A stretch of DNA of 64,000 nucleotides. Origin: Chrysoporthe austroafricana (lineage: Eukaryota; Ascomycota; Sordariomycetes; Diaporthales; Cryphonectriaceae). The DNA is taken from NCBI GenBank assembly GCA_001051155.2, contig JYIP02000005.1:4836001-4900000 (forward strand), given 5' to 3'. Shown here piece by piece: positions 10,121 through 20,895 of the stretch. The position numbers were made by a program, and so were the translations under genes. The notes beneath the pieces were generated by a model, which was given only the letters and a program-made list of their open reading frames with translations, had not been told where the DNA came from and did not search any database. Numbering within the stretch: position 1 is the stretch's first letter; every line of letters starts with the position of its first letter.

Positions 10121-11831
10121 TTCTTTCCTTGTTTCTTTTTTATTTCTAGTGATCTTCTATTTGCATACAGAATGAGAATTCTAGACATCCCGATCTACGG
10201 CTTAACCCTACGTGACGCTTTTTATCAGGTAGGACGCGAGCTCAAACGCGGTGAGAGAAGGTTACGGGGATGTGACGTTCCCCGTCCACCCGGCTGACGC
10301 AAGTCGACTTGAGAACGAGCCATTTTCTTCCCTTTTGGTTTCCTACTTCACATGTGGCCTGGGAGACAGCGCGCGCGGCACCCAAGGGTCCTTAGTGGGT
10401 TAGGGGATTTGTGAATTCGAACATGGGAGTCACAGTACTTGCAGATCCAGAGTTACTCCCGAGACACGATCGTATAATGGGCCGTCAGGCTTTTCTACCA
10501 GAAATAAAATTTAACTACAATTACATTTCTAATATTTAAAATATTATAATATATATAAATATTGAAGGTATATTAATACAAATAATATACTCAAGCAAAT
10601 TATGTATATAAAATTAATATAAAAAAATAAGATAATTTTAAAAAAATAATTACAAATATTTTTACAAAATCTTTTTTATTTATATGCTATATATATATAT
10701 ATAGCAATATAATCTAGTTATTTTTATTACGTTTAAAAAGCCTTCTATAGAAGCGTAGGCCTAGTTGAAAAGATAGCCTTTACGCTAGAATCGCACTAAT
10801 TGCGTTGCTGGGTTTTCCAGACCCGCCTGCTGTCCGCTTCGTAATTCATTGCTGACCTCGCATGGGACCCATCGTGTTACAAACCTTAATTGAGATCCAT
10901 ACTTTACTGGGGTATGAGGCCGAAATATTCGGGCCCCTGTTAGGTTCTTTGTGGGCGGTGCAATCGCCCTTGAAAGGTCACAGCACTGCACGAAGTACGA
11001 GTGGGCCTAGCTCCACTTTGAGCAGACACAGGGGTCGTGGGCGGATACTACGTACTGCGGTACGTACTTATGGACCCCACCATGTCACAAACCTTAATTA
11101 AGATCCATGTTTAAGGCTTGGCGGGGACGTGGGCTGATTCCGTAGATACTACTAGATACGTACTGTACTATGGTATGTGCAGACCGTACTTGTAGGCTAT
11201 TCTTTGCCGTGGGATCGCGCCGCGGTGGGGCGTATTACTCGCAGCGTCGCAGGCCAAAAAGTAACTTGGCTCACCGTAAAGCGCCGGCTCTAGAGACCTG
11301 ACAGGAGGCTCAGATCTCGGCCTGAACAGTGTTTCCGCGAACGTACCTGTGGGTCCCGGTCTGAAGCCCTTGCAGATGCTCGACAAGGGGACTCTCACCA
11401 CCCACGAGACCGGGCGGCATAGAGAAGCTGGGTGATAGGGACAAACGGGCTCCCGATAACGAGCAATCGGCAGCGCCGGCATGCTGTCGTCTAGATGAAC
11501 TCGAGTGGACGGGCGCACACAGCCCGAGGACAAGCATGGCCTGGTGCCCGGTCTGGTCTGCTCGCCTGCATAAAATACTCGCTGATTCTCGATGGGTAGA
11601 AAGTAATGGCGTGAGCCGGACATTGGAACTCGCAGAGTCCACATGATACCTATCCATTCCAGCTACCAGTTCCTCAACTATCTTGATCAGCAAGTAGACG
11701 GCCTCACCCCTGGCTGCAGACTCATACTATCGATCCCCTTTCCCCATTAATAGTTCGAACGTTGATTCACGTGCCTTTAGAGGTCTGAACTTCAGTCTCT
11801 GCACCATACGCTAGCTCGAGTGCATTACACA
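10121..11831. other. divergent intergenic region, dehydrogenase/aminotransferase
   Basis: Shared upstream region of two divergently transcribed genes. It contains the AT-rich island at 10495-10745. About 35 bp around ACAAACCTTAATT recurs at 10876-10905 and 11088-11115, next to GTAC-rich runs at 11040-11190. Short frames in 11160-11700 show no recognisable domain. Confidence 0.5.
10495..10745. repeat. AT-rich island (RIP-like)
   Basis: About 250 bp of nearly pure A/T with TA runs and no open frame, sharply bounded by normal sequence. It resembles the islands at 183-540, 18600-19050 and 21480-21745 and is probably a mutated transposon remnant. Confidence 0.6.
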
Positions 11832-13184
11832 ATGGGCTCGGTGGACGCTCTCCCGCCTTCAAGACAAGGCATTGACTGCGAGCTTCGCACGCCTAAGCCG
11901 GGCGTCGCCTGGCAGAGCATGAGCTTCGTGCCTTTCGAAGGTCAGTTCTCGTGGTTTTTCCTTTCACTCCCAGCGCTGTTCGATCTCATCTCACCACAGG
12001 TGTGCCGCAGTCAATGGACACATCGAGTGCCACTACGACGCCAAGGCAGGGGCCTGGGGCAAGCCGCAGCTGGTGCGCGACGCCTATGTGCGGGTCCACG
12101 GGCTGTCGCCGGCGCTCAACTACGGGCAACAGGCCTTTGAGGGCCTGCGCGTTTTCCGCGACCAGTCCGGGTGCATCCAGCTGTTCCGTGTGGCCTCACA
12201 CGCCGCACGCTTCACGCGATCGGTCGCCGCGGTCGACATCCCTGTTGTACCGGGCCCGCTGTTCGCCCGGGCGGTGCGCCTCGCTGTCGGACTCAACAGC
12301 CAGTTTGTCCCGCCCTTCGACGGCGGCTGCTCCATGTACGTGCGCCCGCTGGCCTTTGCGCCGGGCCCCACCATGAACCTGCAGAAAGCCGACCAGTTCG
12401 CCTTCTGCGTCTTCGTCACCCCGGTGGCCAAACTGTACAGCCCCGCGGGCCTACGCGCCCTCGTCGTCGACGACTTTGGCCGCACCGCGCCCCACGGCAC
12501 CGGCGCGGTCAAGGTCGGCGGCAACTACGGCCCGACCCTGCCCATCATGAGCCGCGCCCGCCAGAGGGGCTACAACCTCACGCTTCACCTCGATTCTTCT
12601 ACCAATAGTTTTGTCCATGAGTTCTCCGCTAGCGGCTTTATTGGTGTCCGCCGTGACGGCGGTAACGGCACCTCCTCCAGCCCTCCTACTGTCGTCATCC
12701 CTAAGGACTCCGACATCCTGCCCAGCATCACTGTCGATAGCACGGCTGTGATAGCTGAGTCGCTTGGATGGAAGGTCGAGCGACGACAGGTGAGTTTTCT
12801 TTCTCTCTCTGTGCCCTCTCTCTCCCATTCCCTAAACCTCATGCCCCCTTCCTGTCCCTTATACCGGTGACCGCAGCCTTGAAAGCTGACACAGTGTTTG
12901 GGCCGCGATAGATCCCCGCCGCCGAGCTTTCCGAGTTCTCCGAAGTTTTCACCGTTGGGACGGCTTCGTCTCTAGTCCCAGTCGGCGAGATTGTGCGGGA
13001 GTCCACGGACGAGCACTTCCGGTACACCATCGACCCGACCTCTCCCGAGTCCGCCTGCTTCCAGCTCTCGGACAGGCTCGAGGGAATCAAGCGTGGTTTG
13101 TATCCCGAGTCGTGGGGATGGCTGGAGACGATCAACCAGGACACGCTGCAGGCCGATATGGAGGACATGGTGGAAGCTAAGTAG
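11832..13184 (+). CDS. branched-chain-type aminotransferase (HtyB/TOXF type, PLP fold IV)
   Basis: Exons 11832-11940, 12011-12789 and 12912-13184 join to 386 residues. Fold-type IV landmarks are VRVHGLSPALNYGQQAFEGL, the phosphate-site YVRPLAFAPGP, and the PLP-lysine motif GAVKVGGNYGP (Lys about 204). After these come PKDSDILPSITVDS, TVGTASSLVPV and the C-terminal YPESWGW. It would move an amino group from glutamate or another donor onto a 2-oxo acid, giving an L-amino acid. In echinocandin producers such an enzyme makes homotyrosine, and HC-toxin producers have a homologue (TOXF). Here it most likely aminates the chain-extended oxo acid made by the synthase, isomerase and dehydrogenase of this cluster. 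The usual EVGTMN-like segment is replaced by STNSFVHEFSASGF, which may reflect an altered substrate pocket. The acceptor at 12010 was chosen because it is the only one nearby that keeps phase. Confidence 0.86.
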
Positions 13185-13378
13185 TCCGGATCGACAAGTA
13201 GTTATATGTATATATAGAGCACGAGGTTTCTATCTACACCTAGAAATATCAAATCATTGCAATGCGGCTTTCAAAACCATTTCACGACATTGTTCTCATC
13301 TGGTTGTATATGGGGAAAAGAATTAGCGAAATTATAGGCATTCTTACTGTAAATTGTACAAATCAAAAGAAAGGGGGG

Positions 13379-13414
<36 letters not shown>

Positions 13415-13515
13415 AATTAAAAAATATATTTTTATAAGGAAAAAATTTTTACCCTCTTTTTTTTTTTCCGTGGTATTTTGCGTCTTTTTTTCTAAAATAA
13501 AATATATTTTTAATT

Positions 13516-13552
<37 letters not shown>

Positions 13553-13632
13553 CCCCCTTTCTTTTGATTTGTACAATTTACAGTAAGAATGCCTATAATT
13601 TCGCTAATTCTTTTCCCCATATACAACCAGAN

Positions 13633-13664
<32 letters not shown>

Positions 13665-13809
13665 CCCCCCTTTTTTTTTATTTTTTAAATTTTCTTATAA
13701 AAAACTAATAATTTACCAAATTTTTTTTCTTTGGTTTTAAAAGGGGAAAAAAAATAACGAAATTATAAGGAATTTTAATGTAAATTGTAAAAAAAAAAAA
13801 AAAGGGGGG

Positions 13810-13845
<36 letters not shown>

Positions 13846-14546
13846 CGTTACAACAGTATATTATTATAGGAAAAATCTTGTACTCTCAGTGTATATCTCC
13901 GTGGTGTCTCGCGTCTTACTGTCTATAAATACATGCAACTTGTAGTACGGGTCCTTAAGCTTCGAGTCTCGACAAGAGAGAGAGAGAGAGAAGCATTACA
14001 TTCTAGTCCCTAGGTCAGTGTCACCGTACTGGTGATCGCTTTTGCGATAAGGAGTATTAATCAAGCGCTGCTAGCCGCGGAAGTTCCGCGGAAATACTGA
14101 GTACGGTTTGTCGCGCTCGCACTTCAGGGGCCTGGGGTCGCCTCCTAGGAGCGTGGGGCGTGGCTGTGGCGTTGCTGGACGTTTAGAAGCCTTCGATCCC
14201 AGCCGCATTTAGCCCATTGTGACCCATGCTGTAAGGCGTGGGAACAGCTCCGAGATACCACGTGGCTCCCTTTTCGCTAGGGAAGCATCCAAAAGTCTTA
14301 GTAAGGCACATATAGCAAAGTTCAACAGAGGCTGCAGGGCTGATTTTAATACTTCTATACAAGGTACCAGCCTAGATCGCTGTACCTTGTACTGGTGTAC
14401 TATAGTAGTATCCCGCCCTCGATTAAACAGGGGCATGCCCGTCCCTGCCAGGGGAACACCCCACGCGGTGAGTTTTACGTAGCACCATGCACGCCGGAAC
14501 CTTGGCTTGCCCTTGTCCCGTCTATCCCGGCTGCCGAGCAATACAA
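13185..14546. other. convergent intergenic region with corrupted homopolymer sequence
   Basis: Lies between two convergent genes. 13299-13950 is dominated by poly-A/poly-T runs and duplicated blocks (described separately). A (GA)n run is at 13971-13992. No gene was seen in 13993-14546. Confidence 0.5.
13299..13940. other. homopolymer-corrupted inverted/direct duplicates around an N (probable assembly error)
   Basis: About 78 bases at 13299-13376 reappear as the reverse complement at 13554-13631, ending exactly at the single N at 13632. A third, letter-degraded copy lies at about 13732-13808. Likewise 13857-13940 (reading ..CCGTGGTGTCTCGCGTC..) has a degraded copy at about 13427-13510 (..CCGTGGTATTTTGCGTC..). 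Between them are runs of 15-25 T followed by A. This pattern suggests noisy read ends were stitched together. Confidence 0.65.
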
Positions 14547-17342
14547 TTACCAGGCCATCTTATCCACAGGTTCGGGTGCCTTGGCACTTTTGGCCGGGGG
14601 CAGAGCTGCCCCACCACTCGTCAGGACGTCGTAGACACGCTTGCCAAACTGGTTGAAGGCACTGGTCAGACCACCCAGCCGCGTCAGCGTCTTCTCCATC
14701 TGCGAGAGCGCGAACGGGAAGCGTTCGCCGCCCACCGAGACCTCGTTGCGCGCAAGGTCGATCTCGATGGCGGCGCCGGTCTGCGCCAGCTCGTAGAAGC
14801 GCGGGTCCTCGATGGTAAAGCCCCACAGCCCCAGCGAGGGCTGGTTGCGGCTGTAGATGAAGGCGAAGCTCTGCGCGATGACACACTCGACGCCGATTCC
14901 TGGCGTCGCCGCGGGGATGGGCCCGTCCATTAGCCGTTGCCTGTCCTACGTGCCACAGGACAGTGCGGTGGTATGAGGGGAGAACTCACCAAGAAGCGCC
15001 TGCACGGCCTCTTGCCTACTGGACCCGCAGCCGAACGCCTTGCCGGCAACAATGACCTTGTGTCCCTCGTTGGCGAGCTGCCGGAACTCGGGGTTTGTGA
15101 ACTCGAGACAGTGGTCGCCCAGCTCTTCGTTGTTCTTGGACGTTAGGAGGAACTGAGCCGGGGCAAGCTGTCGGATTGAATAGCCAATAATTTAGTCCGC
15201 TGCGTTCTTCTTGTTTCGCCTAGGGACGATGGAAACGAGTTGAGGCGTGTACTTACCGCATCGGTATCGACAAAATCGCCCAATCGATAGATCTTGCTCT
15301 TAATAGTCTTGCCCGGCGACGCCGACCCACCGGCAGACCCAGTACCGTCCCCAATTGCAGTGCCGCTTCCAGCCGCTTGCTTGGTTTTAGATTCCCGACT
15401 CTCGTCTGCGTCCTGACCCGGAGGTTCAACCCACCGCGGCTCGGGGGGCGAGGCGTTGTCACGCAGCGACCCTTTGCCCTTCACTGTCTCCCACAGGTGA
15501 TCTGGGATGCGGGCAACGAGATCTTCTGGCGACGTAACAGTCATATCGAACGACGATGCCGCCACCGTGGCGGCAGAAGCCAGACTGCCAAAAGAGCCTG
15601 CCACGGACAGAAGCGGACACGGATGAAGTCAGCAAGCCAGAACAATACCAAACATCAAAGGCGAAGGGAAGAAGTTTTCTATCTTTTCTATCCGGACTGG
15701 AATAAGTGGTCTTGAACCTACCCTTGCCCATGCGGTTCTCGAAGTTGCGGTTCTGGCTGCTCAGCCAGACCTCGCCGGGAGCAGCCATATCGGCACCCAT
15801 GCCGACACAGTAGCTGCAGCCGGGGACACCGACAATGAAGCCGGCGCGCTCGTAGATATCGGCGAGACCAGTGCGTCGCAGGAAATCGGCGATGGGCCTG
15901 CTCCCGGGGACGACGCGGCGGGTGCCGCGGGCGACGGGCTTCCTGCCAGCGTCCAGGCCGGCCTGCAGCACTAGGGCCCCCAGGACCAGGTCCTCCTCGG
16001 CCGTGGTACATGCGCCGATGAAGACACCGTCGAGGCGCGTGCCCGCCACCACGGACACTGGCACCACGTCGTCGGGGCTGGGGTACCGCGCCACGAAGGA
16101 CTCGACCTTGCAGAGGTCGATCGTGTATGACGCCGCATACGTGCAGCCCTCATCGGGGCGGAAGTAGTGCGAGTTAGAGCGGTGCTGGGCCGTCTTGCGC
16201 GCGCTGACGAATTGCTCTGTCACGCCGTCCGGCACGAAGATGCCGGTAATGCCACCGAATTCCTGGGGATTGTTAACCCTGATGCTGATAACCACACTCT
16301 CGAAGGAACAAGGAAATAAGAAGCAAATAAGAAGAAGAAAAAAAGGATAAAGCAAAAAGAAAGGCAATGGGGGTCTCTCAGCATACAGTGGTCATGTTGG
16401 CGATGGCGAATCGAGCGTCTGCACTCAGCCACCGGCACCCGGGCCCGGTGTACTCGACAACGCGGTCGCTGGCGACAGTGTTGCGCTTGAGCTCCTTGAG
16501 GATGTAGAGGATGGTGTCCTTTCCACCGATCCCGCGTGCAGGCTTGCCGACGAGGCGGATCTCTACGATCTCGGGCACCTTGAACCAGATCTCACCAGTG
16601 ACGAGCGCCATGGTGACCTCGGTGGCGCCGAGGCCAACCGCCAGGCACCCGTCAGCGCCCGCGCTGCAGGTGTGTGAGTCGGACCCGATGATGAGCTGGC
16701 CCGGCTCCGCGCGCTCGCGGTGGAACTCGGTGTGCATGATGGTGTAGTTGTTACCCTGGAACTGGGTCATCTTGAACCGCCGCCGCGCCACGTCCATCTC
16801 GCTCACCAGCTTCTGGACCAGCGGCGTGTCCATCAGCCGCGGGTCCACGACGTGGTCGCCGGCCAGCCAGAAGCGGTCATTGCGGAAGATACCTGGGTCA
16901 CCTAGCTTGTTGTACACCTGAAGCATGCCCTGTTTCACGTCCATACCACCCCGGTTAGCCACTGTAATTGCATCAGATGTTCATTGTCGCTTCCGTTCCC
17001 TCATTCCCTCCGGCCCATACCGGTATGAGGAATATGTGGAGCTTAGGTGACCGGGGGGGATATAGGGCATAAGTCCGTTGACGAGGCAGTGCATCAAAGA
17101 AGGGAATGTGATACTATCGAGTCGGGAACGGGATCAGGGCCAGGGCTGGGGAGGAAACGAGAACGAGAACGAGAGACGGGTAGGAGGCACTGTGCTATCG
17201 TGCTATCGTGGTGTCTGCTTACATGCCAGCTGGCCTCACTGGCCATGATCCAGTCAACCGAGACCCGGATGGTATCCCCCGTGGTCACCCAGCCTCTGCG
17301 GGTCACGTCGTGGAGTGCAAAGATTTTCTCTGAGACGTTCAT
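14547..17342 (-). CDS. aconitase-family isomerase, isopropylmalate isomerase/homoaconitase-like (HtyD type)
   Basis: Six exons on the minus strand: 17342-17223, 16929-16387, 16262-15722, 15597-15257, 15167-14990 and 14899-14547. They join in phase to 691 residues. The large-domain signatures are [56 protein letters not shown] and [11 protein letters not shown]. The last two supply the three cysteines for a 4Fe-4S cluster. [20 protein letters not shown] follows. The swivel domain with the substrate loop [18 protein letters not shown] lies near the end. It would shift the hydroxyl of a 2-substituted malate to the 3-position, between the synthase and dehydrogenase steps. A Pro/Ser/Gly-rich linker of about 50 residues joins the two domains. 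The frame stays open upstream of the ATG at 17342 (reading ..LLNTKPAARRP), so an extra 5' exon is possible. The acceptor at 16930 was chosen because it restores the conserved [12 protein letters not shown] join. Confidence 0.86.
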
Positions 17343-17670
17343 GGGCCGCCGAGCGGCGGGCTTGGTATTGAGGAGCGCCAGAGGCCTGCCAGACCTTTCA
17401 GCTGAGTTGAGCGACTCGAGCCCTACAGCGGAACCGGGGTCAGTATAGGTCTCGACAGGCCCAGGGAGCTAGTTGCCAGGGTCATATGTGGGGAAGAGGG
17501 GCAGGGGAGGCCAGGGTCATGTGGGGAAGAGGAGCAGGGGGGTTGGACCCAGTAGCGCGCTTGGCTGGGACCCGCACTTAGTACGGGCGTATATGATGGG
17601 GCGAGGCGGTCAGTTTTAAGCCTCCGTCGGTGCCGAGCAGCCAGGAGAGGGACCACCTGCGGGCCGAAGA

Positions 17671-18119
17671 CTAGGCTGTGCGACTAAACGCGTGCTGCGA
17701 ACATGATGCAATTGTATCTGACGTACATGCAGATGCAAGCAAGAGCAGATCGCTCTGGGTAGCCTCCGATAAGTCCTCCTTCCAGGACAGGCCCATGCCA
17801 CCGTAGTCCGGGGATGCCGTTGCGATGCTGACCACCTGCAACAGGACGTTGGCCTCGCGCTCTCGACCCTCATGCTGTAGCTGCGCTGCCTGCGCGGAGA
17901 GAGCCGTCAGAGGATGCTGCCCGGGGCTGCCATTGGCTTCTATTCTGGTCAGACCATTATGTCTCTCGGCTAGTAGTCCGTGGGACCTACTCAGGCCATT
18001 GTTCTTGTGGAATGGAACGTACCATCTCCTTTCCATGATGCCGTGACCCCCGACGACCGAGCTGGCCGGATCGCCTCGAGGGCCTCGTGAAGCTGTGAGG
18101 CGAAGCTGGCAGATCCCAT
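17671..18119 (-). CDS. unidentified small protein
   Basis: Two exons can be proposed: 18119-18023 and an exon from about 17982 to 17671, with donor GTACGT and acceptor CTACTAG joining in phase. The predicted product of about 136 residues starts MGSASFASQLHEALEAI and has a helical stretch LSAQAAQLQHEGREREANV. I recognise no domain. It lies on the same strand as, and just upstream of, the isomerase gene, so it could be a cluster gene, a truncated relic, or part of a missed 5' exon. The acceptor and stop are tentative. Confidence 0.3.
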
Positions 18120-18599
18120 AGTGATTGCGGTTGGGCGAGACCGCGGAGGGCTTCAGGAGGATAAAGGAGATCAGGAAATGCCGAGACGAGCAAGGGCTGG
18201 TACGAGGGCTGCCGCAGCCTGCTGGTTGTCTACACTAGTGTTGTCTTGGCTGTTGTGTTGGGTCTGCGGCTCGGAACATGTGAACCATGGTGCGCAGGAC
18301 CGCAAATAAATAAATACGTCGACTTCCAAACATGGGGGCAGCCCCAACCGCGCGCCCCGGCCGCGTCCATTGCTTCTATCGTGCGGTCTCGCGAACAAGA
18401 TACAGCCGCCCCGGTCCGGCAGTCTGGATTCTCGATGCAGGGCATCATGCATTGAACCTCCCATCAGATGACAAACATTACAATTCGGCGTCTGCGTATG
18501 GGTCCCCTTCCATTCAATATATGCAGGAGTTGTGCCGTAGTTTCCGGAAACTCTCCCGAGTCAGCAGGCCTGGTCCTAGCTTAAGATGAACCTTGGGGA

Positions 18600-19050
18600 T
18601 CTTGCTTCAGAAACGAACATTTGTATTTAGAGCTTTTTAAGTTATCATTTATAATTAATATAGTTATTTTACAAAAGCTTATATTGCACTTATTATATTT
18701 ACGTTAATAGGAATTTTACTATAAATAATCTAATAAATGAAATATATATTATTATATTTTAATAATTTAAATTTTTAATTATATATATAATAATTTCAAT
18801 TTTTATATACTATTAAAAATTATTATTAATTTTATATATAATTTAGTAGATAATAGTATATAATTTTTTATTTTACAATCAATTTAAAAATATATATATT
18901 ATAATATCTCTTAATATATTTTATTTATAAAACCTCTTCTTTAATAATATTTTGATATTTTAAATAATATCCAGTGTTACCTAAAGTTTTATTGGTTAGA
19001 AAATTATGTCAAGAAAGTTATTCGGAATAAAATTAACTGAAAAAGCCAAA
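18600..19050. repeat. AT-rich island (RIP-like)
   Basis: About 450 bp of nearly pure A/T with no open frame, the largest such island in the cluster. It lies upstream of the ankyrin regulator gene, and may separate it from the divergent isomerase gene. Inferred to be a mutated repeat. Confidence 0.6.
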
Positions 19051-19387
19051 AAAATATAAAGATGTTTGAAACGGCGGTGTGGCTCGCAGGAAGGGCGGGT
19101 TACGGATTCTTTGATTTACGGATCTTCCGTCGGCCTCCTTCCTATGTGTAACTTGCCGGGGGCTAAGACCGGCCTGTGTTTGGCACCCGGGGCTTATACT
19201 ATGCACCGGTCTGTACTTCGTTCCCGTCGACGTCGATGTACACACCGCTTGAAAACAGCCCGCTGTCATACTCTGGAACAAAAGCCGGCCGCGCGAACGG
19301 CACGAGCGTTGTTCTCTTGTCCGAGCTGGCCCCGAGGAGGACACTAGTGATAGGACCTTGTAGCTGGCCTTGTTCCTGCTGTGGTGA

Positions 19388-20895
19388 ATGCATCGACCAG
19401 GCAATTACTCGTTCAGTCTTCCCCGTCGGCCTTCAATAGAGGATGGCGGGGCATGGTCTCTCTTGACAATTGGCACAGTCAGCCAGAAAGAGCTGAGGAG
19501 GGCGCAAAACCGCCTTGCCAAGCGAAAGTCCCGTATGCACACATTGGCGAACCCTGCACTTCCCCTTCGGTGGTCATGCGTCTTCACATCCACCATCCCA
19601 ACACAAGCCCCCCTTCTCCTTCGTATTGTATCGAAGCACTCGAAAGTCCAGACACCAACCAGCTGAGAAACAGGGGCGAAGCAGAAGAGAGCGGCTGGCT
19701 CAGATGTCACATCCTCAACAGCAACAGCGACAGCGACAGCACCAACAACAAGAAGACCAGGGGTAACCAAACCTCAACCACTACGACCATCACAGCCACA
19801 GCCAGCGGCTGCTAAGACGATCGCTGCAAGTGTGCTTTCACATTGCCGTCGCAAAACTGGGGCACAGTTGGCTGATCTTCTTCATAGCACCTAAGCGACA
19901 CGTCATCCAGTAGCTGCTACCTTAGAACGCAACCAACTACCCTGCAACCGGGCAATATGCAGGGCGTTGATGAAGGTGCATCGGTAATAGCAGCAGCAGC
20001 TGCTGCAGCAGCCGCCGCCCATACACAAACTGACACCCCACCCAACGCAGGTGTCGCCTTAAATCACAACCACCGGGCATCGCAAGGACAGTCCTCGACT
20101 GCAAACTTCGACTCCACGATATATGCCGCAGAGGTCAATCACCAGGCGCCTCAGGGATTCCGTCCGGCCGCAAGCTTCGACTCTACGATACATGCCGCAG
20201 ATATCAACCACTCGTTGCCATATGAAGCCTTCGGTCTCTGGACACCAGAGAGCGAGGTGAACCTGACATCCTCCAGAGAGCTTCAAGACGACGTCTGCAG
20301 CTTAAACATGACGGAGATGGGGTTTCAGCAAAGAGTTGGTTCTCCAGTTCCCCCACGTCCGACCCTCCTCTTTAGCTTCATCACTGCGAACCAAACCACC
20401 AATTCTACCTTGCCGGTGCCACTGCGCTCGCACCGCCACTCCTCGTTCTCCCTCCCTCCCACTCTGACATCACTCGTATCGGATGACCAGTCTGCCAGTC
20501 ACTCTCCCACAGCAGCATGCACCGTGGGAGGGGCCCCACCACCGCCATCATCATATCATGCACGTCCTCGCGGCTAACACTTTCGAAACCTCCAGTGCTA
20601 TAAGCCCGTCAAGGGATCGCCACTGCATATCGCGGCGGCACTCGGGCACATGAGGGTTGCCAAGACCCTGATCCTGCACGGGGCGGACGTCAATGCCGTC
20701 GACAAGGTCGGCCTGTCGCCGCTACACTACGCCACGAGGAACAACCAGGAGGCCGTCGTGAGCATCCTCCTGGAACACGGCGCCGACGTGGATTCACTGG
20801 ACCCGGACGGCTGCACGCCGCTCTACCGCGCTGCGGAGAGCGGGAACAACGTCATGGTGGAAAGACTGCTGGAACATGGCGCGCGGCTGCGGTAG
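19388..20895 (+). CDS. basic-region/ankyrin (bANK) pathway regulator, TOXE-like
   Basis: The N-terminal part carries a bZIP-type basic region (KELRRAQNRLAKRKSR, 19484-19534) without an evident leucine heptad after it. A Gln-rich run and an Ala run follow. The C-terminus (from 20596) has three ankyrin repeats: GSPLHIAAALGH..LILHGADVN, LSPLHYATRNNQ..LLEHGADVD and CTPLYRAAESGN..LLEHGA. This combination defines the fungal bANK regulators, such as TOXE of the HC-toxin cluster and the apicidin regulator, which bind cluster promoters and ankyrin-interact. The middle holds two near-copies of an about 20-residue unit (FDSTIYAAEVNH and FDSTIHAADINH). Splicing is uncertain: likely introns lie about 19533-19662, 19763-19885 and one ending at 20595. 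The gene should control the surrounding pathway in the nucleus; that role is inferred. Confidence 0.72.

Larger units (their letters stand above)
17343..19387. other. divergent intergenic region, isomerase/ankyrin regulator
   Basis: Two-kilobase spacer holding an unidentified small gene candidate (17671-18119) and an AT-rich island (18600-19050). The minus-strand frame 19199-19393 (ends DVDGNEVQTGA) is short and unrecognised. Confidence 0.5.

Noticed and set aside
16929..16965. Acceptor at 16961 for the second isomerase exon
   Set aside because: It would not match the phase of the strong GTAAGC donor at 17222. The acceptor ending at 16930 keeps phase and restores the family sequence.
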